64,000 bases of DNA from Cyanosarcina radialis HA8281-LM2 (GCA_019359615.1 JAHHHA010000030.1:1-64000), one strand, 5' to 3'; shown: positions 8,313 to 17,919, counted from the stretch's first letter. Numbers and translations: made by a program. The notes: generated from the sequence alone by a model not told the origin.

Positions 8313-9165
8313 TCGATCGCTTGTTCGAGGTTATTTTTGGCAGGCGATCGTCGATCGCGCTCTCTATACCATTTTGCTCGCTTATATCGAATCCGCTCGA
8401 TCGGCGATCGGTGAACGGTGGGGCAGGGCGGGTTTTGCTGAGGTCTAAATCCTTGTGCGGCAAACGTTTTCGGCTAAACCCGCCCCTACAGGTTTTATGG
8501 TTGTTTAATCGGATCTAATATTACTTCCTATATATTTTCCAGAGGCGATCGCGCAGTTTTTTCATCTTTCTAACCAGTTATTCTAATTCGGTTAAATACC
8601 CATAATTAAGATCGATCGTAGGCCCTAGTTGAACGGAGTGAAACCCAACGGCCCAGTCCCAGGAATGTTGGGTTTTTCTCGATCGCCAATTGAGTCGATC
8701 GCTCTGCCTCGATAAGCGTGGCGTTGTTTGTCATACCATTTTGCTTTTTTGTTGCAACATATCCTGGTAGGCGCACAAAGCATTCATTGGTGTCAAGTTA
8801 ACGGTCAAAACCTTCATCCGTCAGGGGTTAAAGATCTAGGAGCGATGGCCCGAATACTCCGCCAACTAACCGATCGCTCGCTGCAATTCCGAATTAATAA
8901 AAGGGAACTAATTTTACTATTTTAATTTTTCTTCTTCTTAATGTTTAAAAAATTTAGGGAACTATCGCGTATATACCCTCTCATTTAGCGTCATTAATTC
9001 CTCAAAAGTAGTTTTCTCATTTTTCTAGAGTCTATCCGCAAATTTACGGATATGATAGGCCGTTATTTACGTATTTTCATCATTTCATCAACCTAGAGGA
9101 TAAAGCTAAATTAGGAATTGTAAATAGATTAGGCCAGATTCAACACCCAGCAATGAAGTAGTTCT
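8313..9165. other. 853-bp gene-poor stretch before the pilin cluster
   Basis: No convincing gene. An inverted repeat with GGGCGGGTTTTGC (near 8426) and GCTAAACCCGCCCC (near 8473) belongs to a common cyanobacterial intergenic type. A hairpin is listed separately at 8641. A-T rich sequence with CAAATTTACGGATATG and TTATTTACGTATT (9049-9078) lies about 100 bases before the first pilin gene and may include its promoter. Confidence 0.4.
8641..8676 (+). terminator. AAACCCAAC hairpin with T-run
   Basis: AAACCCAAC and GTTGGGTTTTT form a nine-base stem around an 18-base loop and end in five T. The same GTTGGGTTGAA...GAAACCCAAC family appears at 62089-62121, so it is an interspersed repeat that could also act as a terminator. 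Confidence 0.45.
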
Positions 9166-10650
9166 ATGAATAGCAAGTTAAAAATCACTTTAATGCGTCT
9201 TGCCTTGATGCGTAACTCTAATGAAAAGGGTTTTGCCCTGCCAATAGCCATGGGTGTAGGGTTAGTCATCGTGCTACTCGGTGCTGTGATGATGGCCAGA
9301 TCTCAAACCGATCGCGTCACCTCCTCCACTCAAAAAGCCACTACTCAGGGCTTGAGCGCGGCTGAAACCGGAGTGGCTCGATATCAGGATTTAGTTAATA
9401 AATATCGGGCGATCTCTACTTACAACAATACTGGTACTGTCAGTTGGACTAATCCCTCTAGCATTCCCAATATCTCATCCTGCGGCAGCACCACTGAAGC
9501 TACGGCAGTATCTGCTCAAGCAACTACCAACTGGCAAAACGTAGATAGCACCGATTCAACTAAGGGACAATACAGACTTATTTCTTATGCCTACACGCCT
9601 AACTCAGGTGTCGCAGCTAATACCGCTCCAGGAACTGGCACGTTAATAGTTGAAGGTCGAGTTAATCAAACTGGTTCTGGTAGTACAGCTACTCAAGATG
9701 TCAGAACGGCTACCACTAGACTGCAAGTAACTATTCCGATAAATCAATCTACAAGTTCGTTCTCTGATACTGGATTGTGGGCAGCCGATTTTAGTTTTGT
9801 TGGCAGCAACCCCAGGGCAAATGCAAATGTTTTAGATTCTAGCTGTAGTGGTACAGGAACGGCATTTAATACTAACCCTTATTTAGGAAACCTTCCTACT
9901 CCTACTTATCCAGCTAACACTAAAGGCGCATATACCAAAGAGGTAGTAGCATTTCCGTCACTTCCTGGCGGTAATACTTATAGCGCCCCTACTGGAACTA
10001 ATATTAACACCATAAGTTGTAGCCCCAATCCGATGAATTTGTCAGGAAGTAATTCTCTTACACTTCCTAGAAATAACGATTATGATTCGACTGGTAAACG
10101 TTACAATCAGACACCAGCACCAGCCTCAAATGCAACCTATACATACGTTATCCCTAGTGGTTGCGGTACCAACTCTATTAGCCTGACGGGTAATGCCAGA
10201 ATAACGTTAGGCCGAACCGGGCAGGAAACCATAAAAGTTTACTCCAGTGGTAACGTTGAAGCGGCTGGTAATGGGGGTATAGGTCCTCATGTAAATGGCA
10301 CAGCGGTCACAAAAGCAATTTTCTACGTGAACGGTAGCATCAACTTGGCAGGCAATGGCTCTGCATTCAGTCCCACTTACTTCCAATTTTATAAGTATGG
10401 AACGACTGGTGACGTAAAACTCAATGGTAACGGCTCATCTTCTGCTTTTATCTTTGCACCTTTTGTAGAGACACAGCTTGTAGGTAACGGAACCGTTAGC
10501 GGTGTGGTTTGGACTAAAAAAATCTCAGCTAATGGTAACGCCAGCATCAACCAAGGAAAGCTCGATACGTCGGCTTTAGAAGTTACCCCTACGTCTAATA
10601 GTAATACTTTGGGTGCTATTAGCAACTGGCAGCGTAACCAGGCTAATTAA
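9166..10650 (+). CDS. Type IV pilin-like protein (PilX-like N-terminus), copy 1
   Basis: 494 residues. A prepilin-like leader ends at EKG with the mature start FALPIAMGVGLVIVLLGA, a single hydrophobic helix followed by SQTDRVTSSTQKATTQGLSA and AETGVARYQ, as in PilX-type minor pilins. The position-5 Glu of classical pilins is absent. The rest is a Ser/Thr/Gly/Asn-rich beta-type domain with paired cysteines, expected outside the cell. It opens a cluster of six pilin-like genes and has a close paralogue at 13777. A role in a type IV pilus or in a pilus-like secretion machine is inferred. Confidence 0.75.
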   Translation: MNSKLKITLMRLALMRNSNEKGFALPIAMGVGLVIVLLGAVMMARSQTDRVTSSTQKATTQGLSAAETGVARYQDLVNKYRAISTYNNTGTVSWTNPSSIPNISSCGSTTEATAVSAQATTNWQNVDSTDSTKGQYRLISYAYTPNSGVAANTAPGTGTLIVEGRVNQTGSGSTATQDVRTATTRLQVTIPINQSTSSFSDTGLWAADFSFVGSNPRANANVLDSSCSGTGTAFNTNPYLGNLPTPTYPANTKGAYTKEVVAFPSLPGGNTYSAPTGTNINTISCSPNPMNLSGSNSLTLPRNNDYDSTGKRYNQTPAPASNATYTYVIPSGCGTNSISLTGNARITLGRTGQETIKVYSSGNVEAAGNGGIGPHVNGTAVTKAIFYVNGSINLAGNGSAFSPTYFQFYKYGTTGDVKLNGNGSSSAFIFAPFVETQLVGNGTVSGVVWTKKISANGNASINQGKLDTSALEVTPTSNSNTLGAISNWQRNQAN

Positions 10651-10714
10651 ACGCGACCTGCTAAATTAAGTTTGCTCTATATAATTTATTTACATTACTT
10701 GGAAAGATCGATTA

Positions 10715-11425
10715 ATGGCAATGTTTAAACCAAAAGCGTTACGGAAAGACGACGGATTTACCATGGTTGAGGTGCTGGTAGCAATTTTGCTGACAACATT
10801 GTTTGTTGGCATTGCTATGCAAGCTGTAGTGATTGCTGCTCTATTTAAAGCTAAAGCTCAAGAAAATACCGAAGCAACTAACTGGATTCAGCAAGATCTA
10901 GAACAAGTAAAGTATGAGGCATCTACCTTGCAATTTCCCCAGGTTACGCTCAACGCTGCTGCCGCATCAGGAGCATCTTCGCTGGTGATTAATACCACAG
11001 TCACTGGAGGCACTATTAGTGATTTTTCGGCTAATGCCATAGTAAAGTTTTCTGGAGATAGCACTAATTATAAAATTACTAACGTCACTGGAACAGGTGC
11101 GACCAGAACGCTGACAATTTCACCATCTTTGAACTCAGCTAAAGCGGCAAATGCTACGGTTAGTTCGACTAAAATGTGTGATGCTACTGCGGCGGCTGAT
11201 GGGTTATCTACCAAACTACAATCTGGAATAAGTGCTGTTTCGCCGACAACCAAAACCATTAAAGGTAAAAGCTTTACCTTGACTAGAACTACTACTGTTA
11301 CTAATAGTTCTCCTTTTACCGTGTTGCAAGTCAATTATGACGTTTCTGTAACTTCTGTTTCTAATTCATCTATCGCTAAATTTTATGTGGAGGTTATCCC
11401 AGATGTCGCGTTTGATTGTCCGTAA
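10715..11425 (+). CDS. Type IV pseudopilin, HpsB-like
   Basis: 236 residues with a clean prepilin peptidase site: DDG then FTMVEVLVAILLT, including the Glu at position 5. The helix continues into ALFKAKAQENTEATNWIQQD and LEQVKYEAS, which resembles HpsB, a hormogonium polysaccharide secretion pseudopilin. The C-terminal domain is Ser/Thr rich. Its 3' end overlaps the next pilin gene by 23 bases, so the two are translationally linked. The HpsB likeness is from memory of the motif and should be read as tentative. Confidence 0.75.
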   Translation: MAMFKPKALRKDDGFTMVEVLVAILLTTLFVGIAMQAVVIAALFKAKAQENTEATNWIQQDLEQVKYEASTLQFPQVTLNAAAASGASSLVINTTVTGGTISDFSANAIVKFSGDSTNYKITNVTGTGATRTLTISPSLNSAKAANATVSSTKMCDATAAADGLSTKLQSGISAVSPTTKTIKGKSFTLTRTTTVTNSSPFTVLQVNYDVSVTSVSNSSIAKFYVEVIPDVAFDCP

Positions 11426-11912
11426 CGATAGCGGTTTCACCTTGATTGAAACCGTTGTGGTAGTGATTTTTATCGGTATTATAAGTGCGATCGCTGCTCC
11501 TAGCTTCTTGAGTTCTTATAACCGCACCAAATTAGACGATACTCTCAACGATTTGCAAGGAGCATTGCAAGAATCTCAAAGAGAGTCGATGCGCAGAAGT
11601 AGATCGTGCGATGTAACGATAAATACCTCAACTCGAAAAATTACTGGTACTTGCTTAACTACAGGCGATCGCTCTTGGGATAGTAGCATTGCGATCGCAT
11701 CTAGTATTACTTCTCCTGCTACAATTACGTTTTCTTTTAAAGGAAACACGGCTAGTAGCGCGACATTTGTTATCTATAACGTCGGTAACACTACCAACCC
11801 AGACAAAAGATGTTTAACCATATCTGAGGGGTTAGGAATCGTGAGAACTGGTGTTTATAGTGATTCTAATGTTTCTTCTCTGGATGAGTCTAAATGTACC
11901 GCTAAGTTATAA
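11403..11912 (+). CDS. GspH/FimT-type pseudopilin
   Basis: 169 residues. Leader MSRLIVRNDSG, then FTLIETVVVVIFIGIISAIA and APSFLSSYNRTKLDDTLN, a standard prepilin helix followed by the LQGALQESQRESMRRSRS segment typical of GspH/FimT minor pilins. The ATG at 11403 has GGAGG nine bases upstream, inside the previous gene; a longer reading from 11385 lacks this. Probably part of the initiating tip complex of the pilus together with its neighbours. Confidence 0.8.
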   Translation: MSRLIVRNDSGFTLIETVVVVIFIGIISAIAAPSFLSSYNRTKLDDTLNDLQGALQESQRESMRRSRSCDVTINTSTRKITGTCLTTGDRSWDSSIAIASSITSPATITFSFKGNTASSATFVIYNVGNTTNPDKRCLTISEGLGIVRTGVYSDSNVSSLDESKCTAKL

Positions 11913-12103
11913 AACCATCAGATCCAAGGATTGAATACCAGAAATCAAAAAAGAGAATATAAAATTGGCAATTCTTACCATGAAATCTGACTAACCGTTT
12001 AAGATCTTTATTGAATTCAAATATCTGCTGAATCGAACTCACACTTATTTGAAATTGTATCTACCTACGCCGATAAACTTACAATTGAAAACAGGAGAAA
12101 CGC

Positions 12104-13405
12104 ATGAATAAACTTGCTTTTAAAATTCTTGCCAGCCAAAAAAACAAAAAGATTTCTGGCGGTTTCACCCTTGTAGAATTAATAGTGGCAGCCGCAATTA
12201 GCAGTATAGTTCTTCTTATTGGCGGCGGGGCGTTAGCTTATATCAACCAAAACAACAAAGTAGCCAAATCTGAAACCGACAGGCGAGCCGAACTCAACCG
12301 CGCTCTCGATTTTATGGCTGATGAAATTCGTCAAGCTCAGCCTACTAGCTCGGTTACAGCTATTGCTACCAATGCCTCAACCAACTTAACTACAGTAGCA
12401 CCAGCTTTTGGCAGCACTACCGGAAAAACCCCCGTTCTCAGACTGCAAATACCTGGCGCTACTCAGCCAGTCGTTTACTATGTGGCGGCTAAACCAACTG
12501 GTTCGGCTTGGTTCGGACCTAACATAGTTTATCGCTGGGGACCGACGATGAATAGCAGCGGTGCATACACCGATCTTTCCACTCCTGCTAACTGGCAACA
12601 CAAGCCGTTGGTTGATTCGATCGTTAGTACCAGTGCAACTGTCTCTTGCCCTAGCGGTTGGACTGCCAATCCTTCGAGCGGTGCTACAGGTTTTTATGCC
12701 TGTATAGATTCAACTGGCAAGATTGCTAGTCTGAATTTGCGCGGCACGCAGACTGATGCTTACAGTAGTTCTCTAACGCCTTATGAAGTCAGTTCTAAAG
12801 CTTTTGCTAGACCCGAACTTACTGCTGTGGCTAGCCCTAGCCCTTCTACTCCTTCGTTTACTGTTAACAACGGTACAGTAACCGTCAATCAGGGATCGAG
12901 TGCCACATTCCAAGTTTTAGGCGGCGATATTCGCTGTTCGGGAGGACAAGCAATTCCTACGAGAGCCACCATCAAAGTAAGCGGCCAAACCGATACGGTA
13001 ATTAACAATACTAATCCTGCTTCGCCACCGGCCGCTGTTAGCTTACCACCCCTAACCGCAGGAACTACCGTAACAGTTGAAGCCCAAATAATTCCTGGTT
13101 CTTCTCAAAATAGCTGTAGTCTTTCTACTGCTACTCGCAGTTCTGCAAACTCTCAAAATACCCTTGGATCTTGGGTTTACGCTTTAAAAAATGGGCAGGA
13201 TGCACCCAATCGCACTGCTTTCGGTGGTGGAACGTCGATGGATGCTATTTTAGGTCCGTATATCGATACCACTAACAGAAAAATCAAGGGGCTGGCTGAC
13301 AATCAAGTAATTTACTTGTTTGAGCTTTATACCAATAACACTTCAAGCTCTGCTTATGACTTACAAGACGTGGTAGTGTTAGCGACGATTTCACCTACCA
13401 ATTAG
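12104..13405 (+). CDS. PilW-type pseudopilin, copy 1
   Basis: 433 residues. The processing site is SGG / FTLVELIVAAAISSIVLLIG, followed by NKVAKSETDRRAELNRALDF and MADEIRQAQ, which fits PilW/HpsC-like large minor pilins. The C-terminal ~300 residues are Ser/Thr/Pro/Asn rich with several cysteines. GGAG lies eight bases before the ATG. A paralogue with the same order of motifs is found at 16621. It closes the first module of the pilin cluster. Confidence 0.77.
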   Translation: MNKLAFKILASQKNKKISGGFTLVELIVAAAISSIVLLIGGGALAYINQNNKVAKSETDRRAELNRALDFMADEIRQAQPTSSVTAIATNASTNLTTVAPAFGSTTGKTPVLRLQIPGATQPVVYYVAAKPTGSAWFGPNIVYRWGPTMNSSGAYTDLSTPANWQHKPLVDSIVSTSATVSCPSGWTANPSSGATGFYACIDSTGKIASLNLRGTQTDAYSSSLTPYEVSSKAFARPELTAVASPSPSTPSFTVNNGTVTVNQGSSATFQVLGGDIRCSGGQAIPTRATIKVSGQTDTVINNTNPASPPAAVSLPPLTAGTTVTVEAQIIPGSSQNSCSLSTATRSSANSQNTLGSWVYALKNGQDAPNRTAFGGGTSMDAILGPYIDTTNRKIKGLADNQVIYLFELYTNNTSSSAYDLQDVVVLATISPTN

Positions 13406-13412
13406 CTTGGTG

Positions 13413-13617
13413 TTGCCCTCACCCCAGCCCTCTCCCGCGGGAGAGGGAGCAAGAGGGAGAAGAAGAATTCAATTGAAATCTAGAGCTTACCTCTCCTCAC
13501 CCAGAATAAGGAGAGGAGGAAGGGGAGCCGGAGTCATTAACAAGTCAAAAATTAGCTTTTGACTTGGATATGGTAGTTAAAGTCCCTCTCCTGTGGGAGA
13601 GGAATTTAGGGTGAGGG
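13413..13617. repeat. CTCTCC-type inverted-repeat element, complete copy
   Basis: The element begins CCCTCACCCCAGCCCTCTCC with a CGCGGGAGAGGGAG arm and ends with GTCCCTCTCCTGTGGGAGAG followed by TTTAGGGTGAGGG, so its ends are inverted repeats with hairpins at each end. The centre holds purine-rich sequence and GGGGAGCCGGAGTC. A second copy of the same design is at 25159-25303. It has no coding capacity and looks like a MITE-like or structural repeat. The remaining bases before the next pilin gene show no other feature. Confidence 0.7.
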
Positions 13618-13776
13618 CGATTCGCTCGATCGCCTGCGAGCGAAACTATAGAGTTTTTCTCTAGAGAAATGGGTATACTCCATTAGAGATCTCCAAAGAT
13701 AAAACTTAAAGTCAAGCAGGATGACGACCTTAAAAAAATTTATGGAGAATTCTAATCAATCAACTCTAAAAATAAT

Positions 13777-15165
13777 ATGAATAAAAAGTTAGCGATCGCC
13801 CTAATCAACCGCTCCGATAACAAAGGTTTTGCCCTGCCAATTGCTATGGGAATTGGGTTAATAATCGTCCTGCTGGGGGCGGTAATGATGGTCAGATCTC
13901 AAGGCGATAGGGTCACGGCCTCGACCCAAAAAGCTACTACTCAAGGTTTGAGCGCGACTGAAACTGGGGTGACTCGCTATCAGGCTTTGGTAAATAATAA
14001 TCGAGCGATCGCTACCTACCCCGACTGCGCTGGCACTCGCGACGCTAGCGGTACTTGCCCCGATTCTGGCACTACTAATAGTTGGTCGAATGCCACCTCG
14101 ATTTCAGGACTTAGCTCTTGCAGCGGTGGTAATCCTACTAATGTTAGTAATAACGCCACTACCCAGTGGCAAGACATCGATTCTAGCGATTCCAATCGCG
14201 GACAATATCGACTAATAAGTTACACCTATTTATCTGATGCTGGTAGTGGAACCTCTGCCCCAGGTATGGGAACTTTGATCGTTGAAGGTCGAGTCAATCA
14301 AACCAGTTCTGGCACTTCAGCTACTAAAGATGTGGGTACTTCTACCACCAGATTGCAAGTAAAGATTCCAGTTCAATCGGGAGACATCAACAACATTCCC
14401 ATTCCGGGTTTATGGTTGACGGAGGGCGACACGGGAAACAATACGATCGATGCCGATGTTTTGCTCAATGATTGTACTGTCAATCTCAGCAACATCACCG
14501 TGACCTCTGGTAGGACTAAAAATTATACTACCCTTGGTTTCCCATCTTTACCTACCAAACCAACTTTTATTACTAGCCCCAACAATCAAGTTTTAGGTAC
14601 GATTAATTCCAGCAGCATGACTTCTTTGGGAGCCACAGATATTGGCGGTAGCCATAAAAGACTCACCTTACCTAGAAGTGGAGATACAGCCAATTCATCT
14701 GGGATTTATGAGTATTCAGTGACCAGCATTGATATTCCCAATAACTCCGAGTTATTAATTACTCCTGGGCAAAAAGTCAAACTTTATTTAGACAACGGCA
14801 TTACTAGCGGTGGGAACATCATTCATAACTGCGATGGCGTATCTGGCTGCAAACCGACTGACTTTCAAATTTATGGTTACGGCGCTTCAGGCACGCAAAT
14901 TTGCATGAACGGCAATAATTACGTCGAAGCCTTTATTTTTGCTCCTAACTACACCGTAGGAGTTGCTGGTTCTGGTGGTAGTGTGGGCGGCGTTAAAGGC
15001 TCTTTGTGGGCTAAAGATTGGAGTAACGGCGGTAGCTGTGGCTCTAATACTTCTAATACCGTAGTCAAGCAACTCGCCACTTGGAGCGAGATTGGTTTGA
15101 CACCCAATAATTTACCCCCAAAAATAGCAAATATCAACGATTGGCAACGACAAGAAGCGCCTTAA
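13777..15165 (+). CDS. Type IV pilin-like protein (PilX-like N-terminus), copy 2
   Basis: 462 residues and clearly paralogous to the gene at 9166: NKG then FALPIAMGIGLIIVLLGA, then the SQGDRVTASTQKATTQGLSA match and ETGVTRYQ. The C-terminal half has drifted but keeps the ordering of Ser/Thr/Gly-rich repeats and the ending INDWQRQ versus ISNWQRN in copy 1. It starts the second, incomplete pilin module. Two pilin types may assemble under different conditions; that is inference. Confidence 0.75.
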   Translation: MNKKLAIALINRSDNKGFALPIAMGIGLIIVLLGAVMMVRSQGDRVTASTQKATTQGLSATETGVTRYQALVNNNRAIATYPDCAGTRDASGTCPDSGTTNSWSNATSISGLSSCSGGNPTNVSNNATTQWQDIDSSDSNRGQYRLISYTYLSDAGSGTSAPGMGTLIVEGRVNQTSSGTSATKDVGTSTTRLQVKIPVQSGDINNIPIPGLWLTEGDTGNNTIDADVLLNDCTVNLSNITVTSGRTKNYTTLGFPSLPTKPTFITSPNNQVLGTINSSSMTSLGATDIGGSHKRLTLPRSGDTANSSGIYEYSVTSIDIPNNSELLITPGQKVKLYLDNGITSGGNIIHNCDGVSGCKPTDFQIYGYGASGTQICMNGNNYVEAFIFAPNYTVGVAGSGGSVGGVKGSLWAKDWSNGGSCGSNTSNTVVKQLATWSEIGLTPNNLPPKIANINDWQRQEAP

Positions 15166-15249
15166 GTTGAGTGAGGCGATCGCTATGTTTTCTTTGAGAG
15201 ATAGCGATCGCTCGTTCGGCTAGCAAGACCACGAAAATCAAAGAAAGTG

Positions 15250-15291
15250 CGATCGCTCCGATCTTTTTTGGAAGAGAGCGATCGCTTTTTC
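15250..15291 (+). terminator. HIP1-based hairpin terminator
   Basis: GCGATCGCTC and GAGCGATCGC form a ten-base perfect stem and are followed by five T, 85 bases after the second PilX-like gene. A similar weaker hairpin made of GCGATCGC copies lies at 15178-15212. Confidence 0.55.
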
Positions 15292-15380
15292 AGCTAGCAG
15301 GCAACTAAAATGCCAGAAAGCGCGATCGCCATTTATAATTACCTTGGTAGTTAACCTAATATTTTGATAAAGATGGTAGC

Positions 15381-15722
15381 ATGAAAATACCAAGGCAACT
15401 TCAAAGCGATCTATTTGAGCTTCAGAGCAGGTTGTTGCTAATTATCGATGAAGCTGCAACGACTGAGAGATTGCTTTTTAATGCTTTTGGAGAGACTGAA
15501 GAATCTCTAACCGATTTAACTGCCTTAGCATCTGTTATAGAAGATGCACAAGATACCTACCGTCGCCTTTCTACCCTAATGAGTGTAATTAGTCGCTCCG
15601 ATCCAGATGATGCCGATGATAGTATGAAGTTGTTGATGCAAACTTATGCGCGGGGTACAGAACGAATCGAACCGATGACTCGCAGTATTCAAGAAGTTAA
15701 AATTGAGTGGGGTTTGCTATGA
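15381..15722 (+). CDS. Unrecognised helical protein, first gene of a coupled pair
   Basis: 113 residues, mostly alpha-helical by composition (LQSDLFELQSRLLLIIDEAA, ASVIEDAQDTYRRLSTLMSV), acidic in the middle (DPDDADD). No signal peptide or membrane segment. I do not recognise it. Its stop overlaps the ATG of the following gene in ATGA, so the two are cotranslated. The pair sits where the second pilin module lacks its two middle pilins, and could be a small antitoxin/toxin-like or accessory pair. Confidence 0.55.
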   Translation: MKIPRQLQSDLFELQSRLLLIIDEAATTERLLFNAFGETEESLTDLTALASVIEDAQDTYRRLSTLMSVISRSDPDDADDSMKLLMQTYARGTERIEPMTRSIQEVKIEWGLL

Positions 15723-15904
15723 ACCAAAAACTGACACCTAAAATTCCTAATGCCCAAACTCGCCAGGAATTAAGAGAATCTTTGGAGGATGCTAGTGCTG
15801 GAATTAAAGAATTCAGTGCCGAAATCCAAGCTATTACAGATGAATTAGAGCGCAAATACGCTCAAAGCCCTATCGGTCAATTTCATGCCCGCCGACAGGC
15901 TTAA
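15719..15904 (+). CDS. Unrecognised small helical protein, second gene of the pair
   Basis: 61 residues with a predicted long helix (RQELRESLEDASAGIKEFSA through ITDELERKYAQ). The ATG at 15719 overlaps the upstream stop by four bases; an in-frame GTG at 15707 is less likely. The partner is also helical, which would fit a hetero-oligomeric helical bundle. No function assigned. Confidence 0.5.
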   Translation: MNQKLTPKIPNAQTRQELRESLEDASAGIKEFSAEIQAITDELERKYAQSPIGQFHARRQA

Positions 15905-15959
15905 AGTCGATCGATCGAGCTTTTCGATTTTTAGTTTTCACCACTAGTCCTAACAGCGA

Positions 15960-15989
15960 AGCGATCGTTAACCAAAGCGATCGCTTTTT
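15960..15989 (+). terminator. HIP1-based hairpin terminator
   Basis: AGCGATCG pairs with CGATCGCT across a short loop and is followed by TTTTT, 56 bases after the small two-gene unit. Confidence 0.5.
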
Positions 15990-16170
15990 GATTTGACATC
16001 GAATTAGAGCGAGAAGATAGCATTTGTTCTGGTTATTGTTTTGAATCTTTTGTTATCTAGCCTGGGGCATTAATTTATTTAAAAAACTTTAACGGGAGTA
16101 ATACAAGAGCATTATTTTTCCTAGTACATCTGGCTGAATATTAGATATAAATGCCCAAAAAATAAAAACG

Positions 16171-16238
16171 ATGCTATATTAGTAAATATACGGAGAAACC
16201 AAGAAATAAAACTTATGCTGTATTAGTAAATATACGGA
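16171..16238 (+). repeat. Two 24-bp direct repeats upstream of the second PilW gene
   Basis: Copies at 16171-16194 and 16215-16238 differ at one base and share TATTAGTAAATATACGGA. They are spaced 44 bp apart, about four helical turns. They lie in a 716-bp gap (15905-16620) with no other gene. They could be paired protein-binding sites. Confidence 0.5.
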
Positions 16239-16620
16239 CAAATTGATAGATGAGTTATTAAAGTCTCAAGGGATAGTCGATCGAAAAAAATAGAGTAGCA
16301 ATCTGCACTCATTGTCAAAAAAAGCAGGGTACGCGATCGTTTGGTTTTACCCAAAAAGAATAAGGAAGAAAAATTAAGTAACGAGCAAAGAAGCTAATCG
16401 TCAGTTGCTACAGAGACGCATAGCAGTATAACACCTTCCCGATCTTCTCAAAACTTTTTATATGCTTTCATCTCGATATAGAAGTCGCAGATGGCAGTTT
16501 GACTTGGGGTTTAATTGCTTGTATGTCAGTTGTAGCGATCGCATCTGTTTTTACTTGTAAATCTAAGTTGTAAAAATTCGATCGAAGACAGTCCTATCTA
16601 TTTATTTCTAAGTGGAGTAG

Positions 16621-17919
16621 ATGATGAATAAACTTGCTTTAAAAATGCCGATCGTCTCAAAAAATCGAAATAATTCTAGTGGTTTCACCCTCATAGAACT
16701 AGTAGTCGCAGCAGCGCTTAGCACGATCGTTCTCGTGGCTACTGGGAGTGGGTTAGTTTTTATGAATCAAAATAATAAAATAGCCAAATCTGAAAGCGAG
16801 AGGCGAGCCGAACTTAACCGCGCTCTCGATTTTATGGCTGATGAAATCAGGCAAGCTCAACCAACTAATTCGGTTACAGCTATTGCTACCGATGCCTCAA
16901 GCAATTTATCTACAGCCGCACCGAACTTTACACCAACAGGAAAAACACCCGTTCTCAGACTGCAATTACCTGGTGCTTCTGAGCCAGTAATTTACTACCT
17001 AGCAGCCAAACCAACTGGTTCGCCTTGGTTTGGACCTAACATAGTTTATCGTTGGGGACCGACGATGAATAATAGCGGTCAATACACCGATCTGACTACT
17101 CCTGCTAGTTGGCAAGACAAGCCCTTAGTTGATTCAATAGTTAACACTGTGCCCAGCACTACCCCCTCTTGTCCCAGCGGTTGGACGCTCAATCCTCCTA
17201 GCGGTAGCGTTACGGGTTTTTATGCTTGCGTAGACTCCACTGGTAAAATTGCCAGTCTTGATTTGCGCGGTACGCAGAGCGATACTTACGGCACTTCTCT
17301 ATCACCTTACGAAGTCAGTTCCAAAGCTTTTGCCAGACCGGAACTCCTCGTCGTCGCTAACTCCTCGAATCCTCCATTCACTACCGACACTGGTACGACA
17401 ACGATCGATAAGCCATCGACTGCCTACTTTGAAATTTTAGGTGGGGATATCACCTGTGGTGCAGGAGGACCGACAATTGAGACGACAACCACCATTAACA
17501 TCACTCCTCCAGGAGGAAGTAGCACGACTATGACAATGCCTACTTCTCCTCAATCTTTAACCATGCCATCTCTGGCAGCAGGAACCAAAGTAACAGTTAC
17601 AGGAGTTTCATTGCCTAACGGTGGTTCTAGTAATAGCTGTTCTGGCTTTTCTGGTTACACTTTTAACTCTCAAACCAACGACGGCGGACAAGTATTAACG
17701 CTTCGCAATGGCGATACGGTACCCTTGTTTACGCCCTTTGGCGGTCAGCGCCCGATCGATGCTTTTCTGACTCAATATATAGATTCAACTGGCAAAGTTA
17801 AAATAGCTGATAACCAGGTAATCTATCTTTTTGAAGTCGGGGTAACAGATACCAGCGAAAAGGCCTACGATATGCAAGACATCGTGGTGCTAGCTACTAT
17901 TTCACCAACTGGTAATTGA
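16621..17919 (+). CDS. PilW-type pseudopilin, copy 2
   Basis: 432 residues, paralogue of the gene at 12104. The site is SSG / FTLIELVVAAALSTIVLVAT, followed by NKIAKSESERRAELNRALDF, MADEIRQAQPT and long near-identical stretches such as YRWGPTMN and SSKAFARPELL. The C-terminal third diverges (Thr/Gly/Pro-rich). GGAG lies just before the ATG. It closes the second module. It probably forms a minor pilin with its PilX-like partner. Confidence 0.77.
   Translation: MMNKLALKMPIVSKNRNNSSGFTLIELVVAAALSTIVLVATGSGLVFMNQNNKIAKSESERRAELNRALDFMADEIRQAQPTNSVTAIATDASSNLSTAAPNFTPTGKTPVLRLQLPGASEPVIYYLAAKPTGSPWFGPNIVYRWGPTMNNSGQYTDLTTPASWQDKPLVDSIVNTVPSTTPSCPSGWTLNPPSGSVTGFYACVDSTGKIASLDLRGTQSDTYGTSLSPYEVSSKAFARPELLVVANSSNPPFTTDTGTTTIDKPSTAYFEILGGDITCGAGGPTIETTTTINITPPGGSSTTMTMPTSPQSLTMPSLAAGTKVTVTGVSLPNGGSSNSCSGFSGYTFNSQTNDGGQVLTLRNGDTVPLFTPFGGQRPIDAFLTQYIDSTGKVKIADNQVIYLFEVGVTDTSEKAYDMQDIVVLATISPTGN

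Noticed and set aside
10389-11334. Minus-strand frames within the pilin genes
   Set aside because: Low-complexity products mirror the Ser/Thr-rich plus-strand codons; no start signals.
16310-16370. A short stretch reading ICTHCQKKQGTRSFGFTQKE
   Set aside because: It looks like a zinc-finger or transposase piece, but it is too short to name and has no start.
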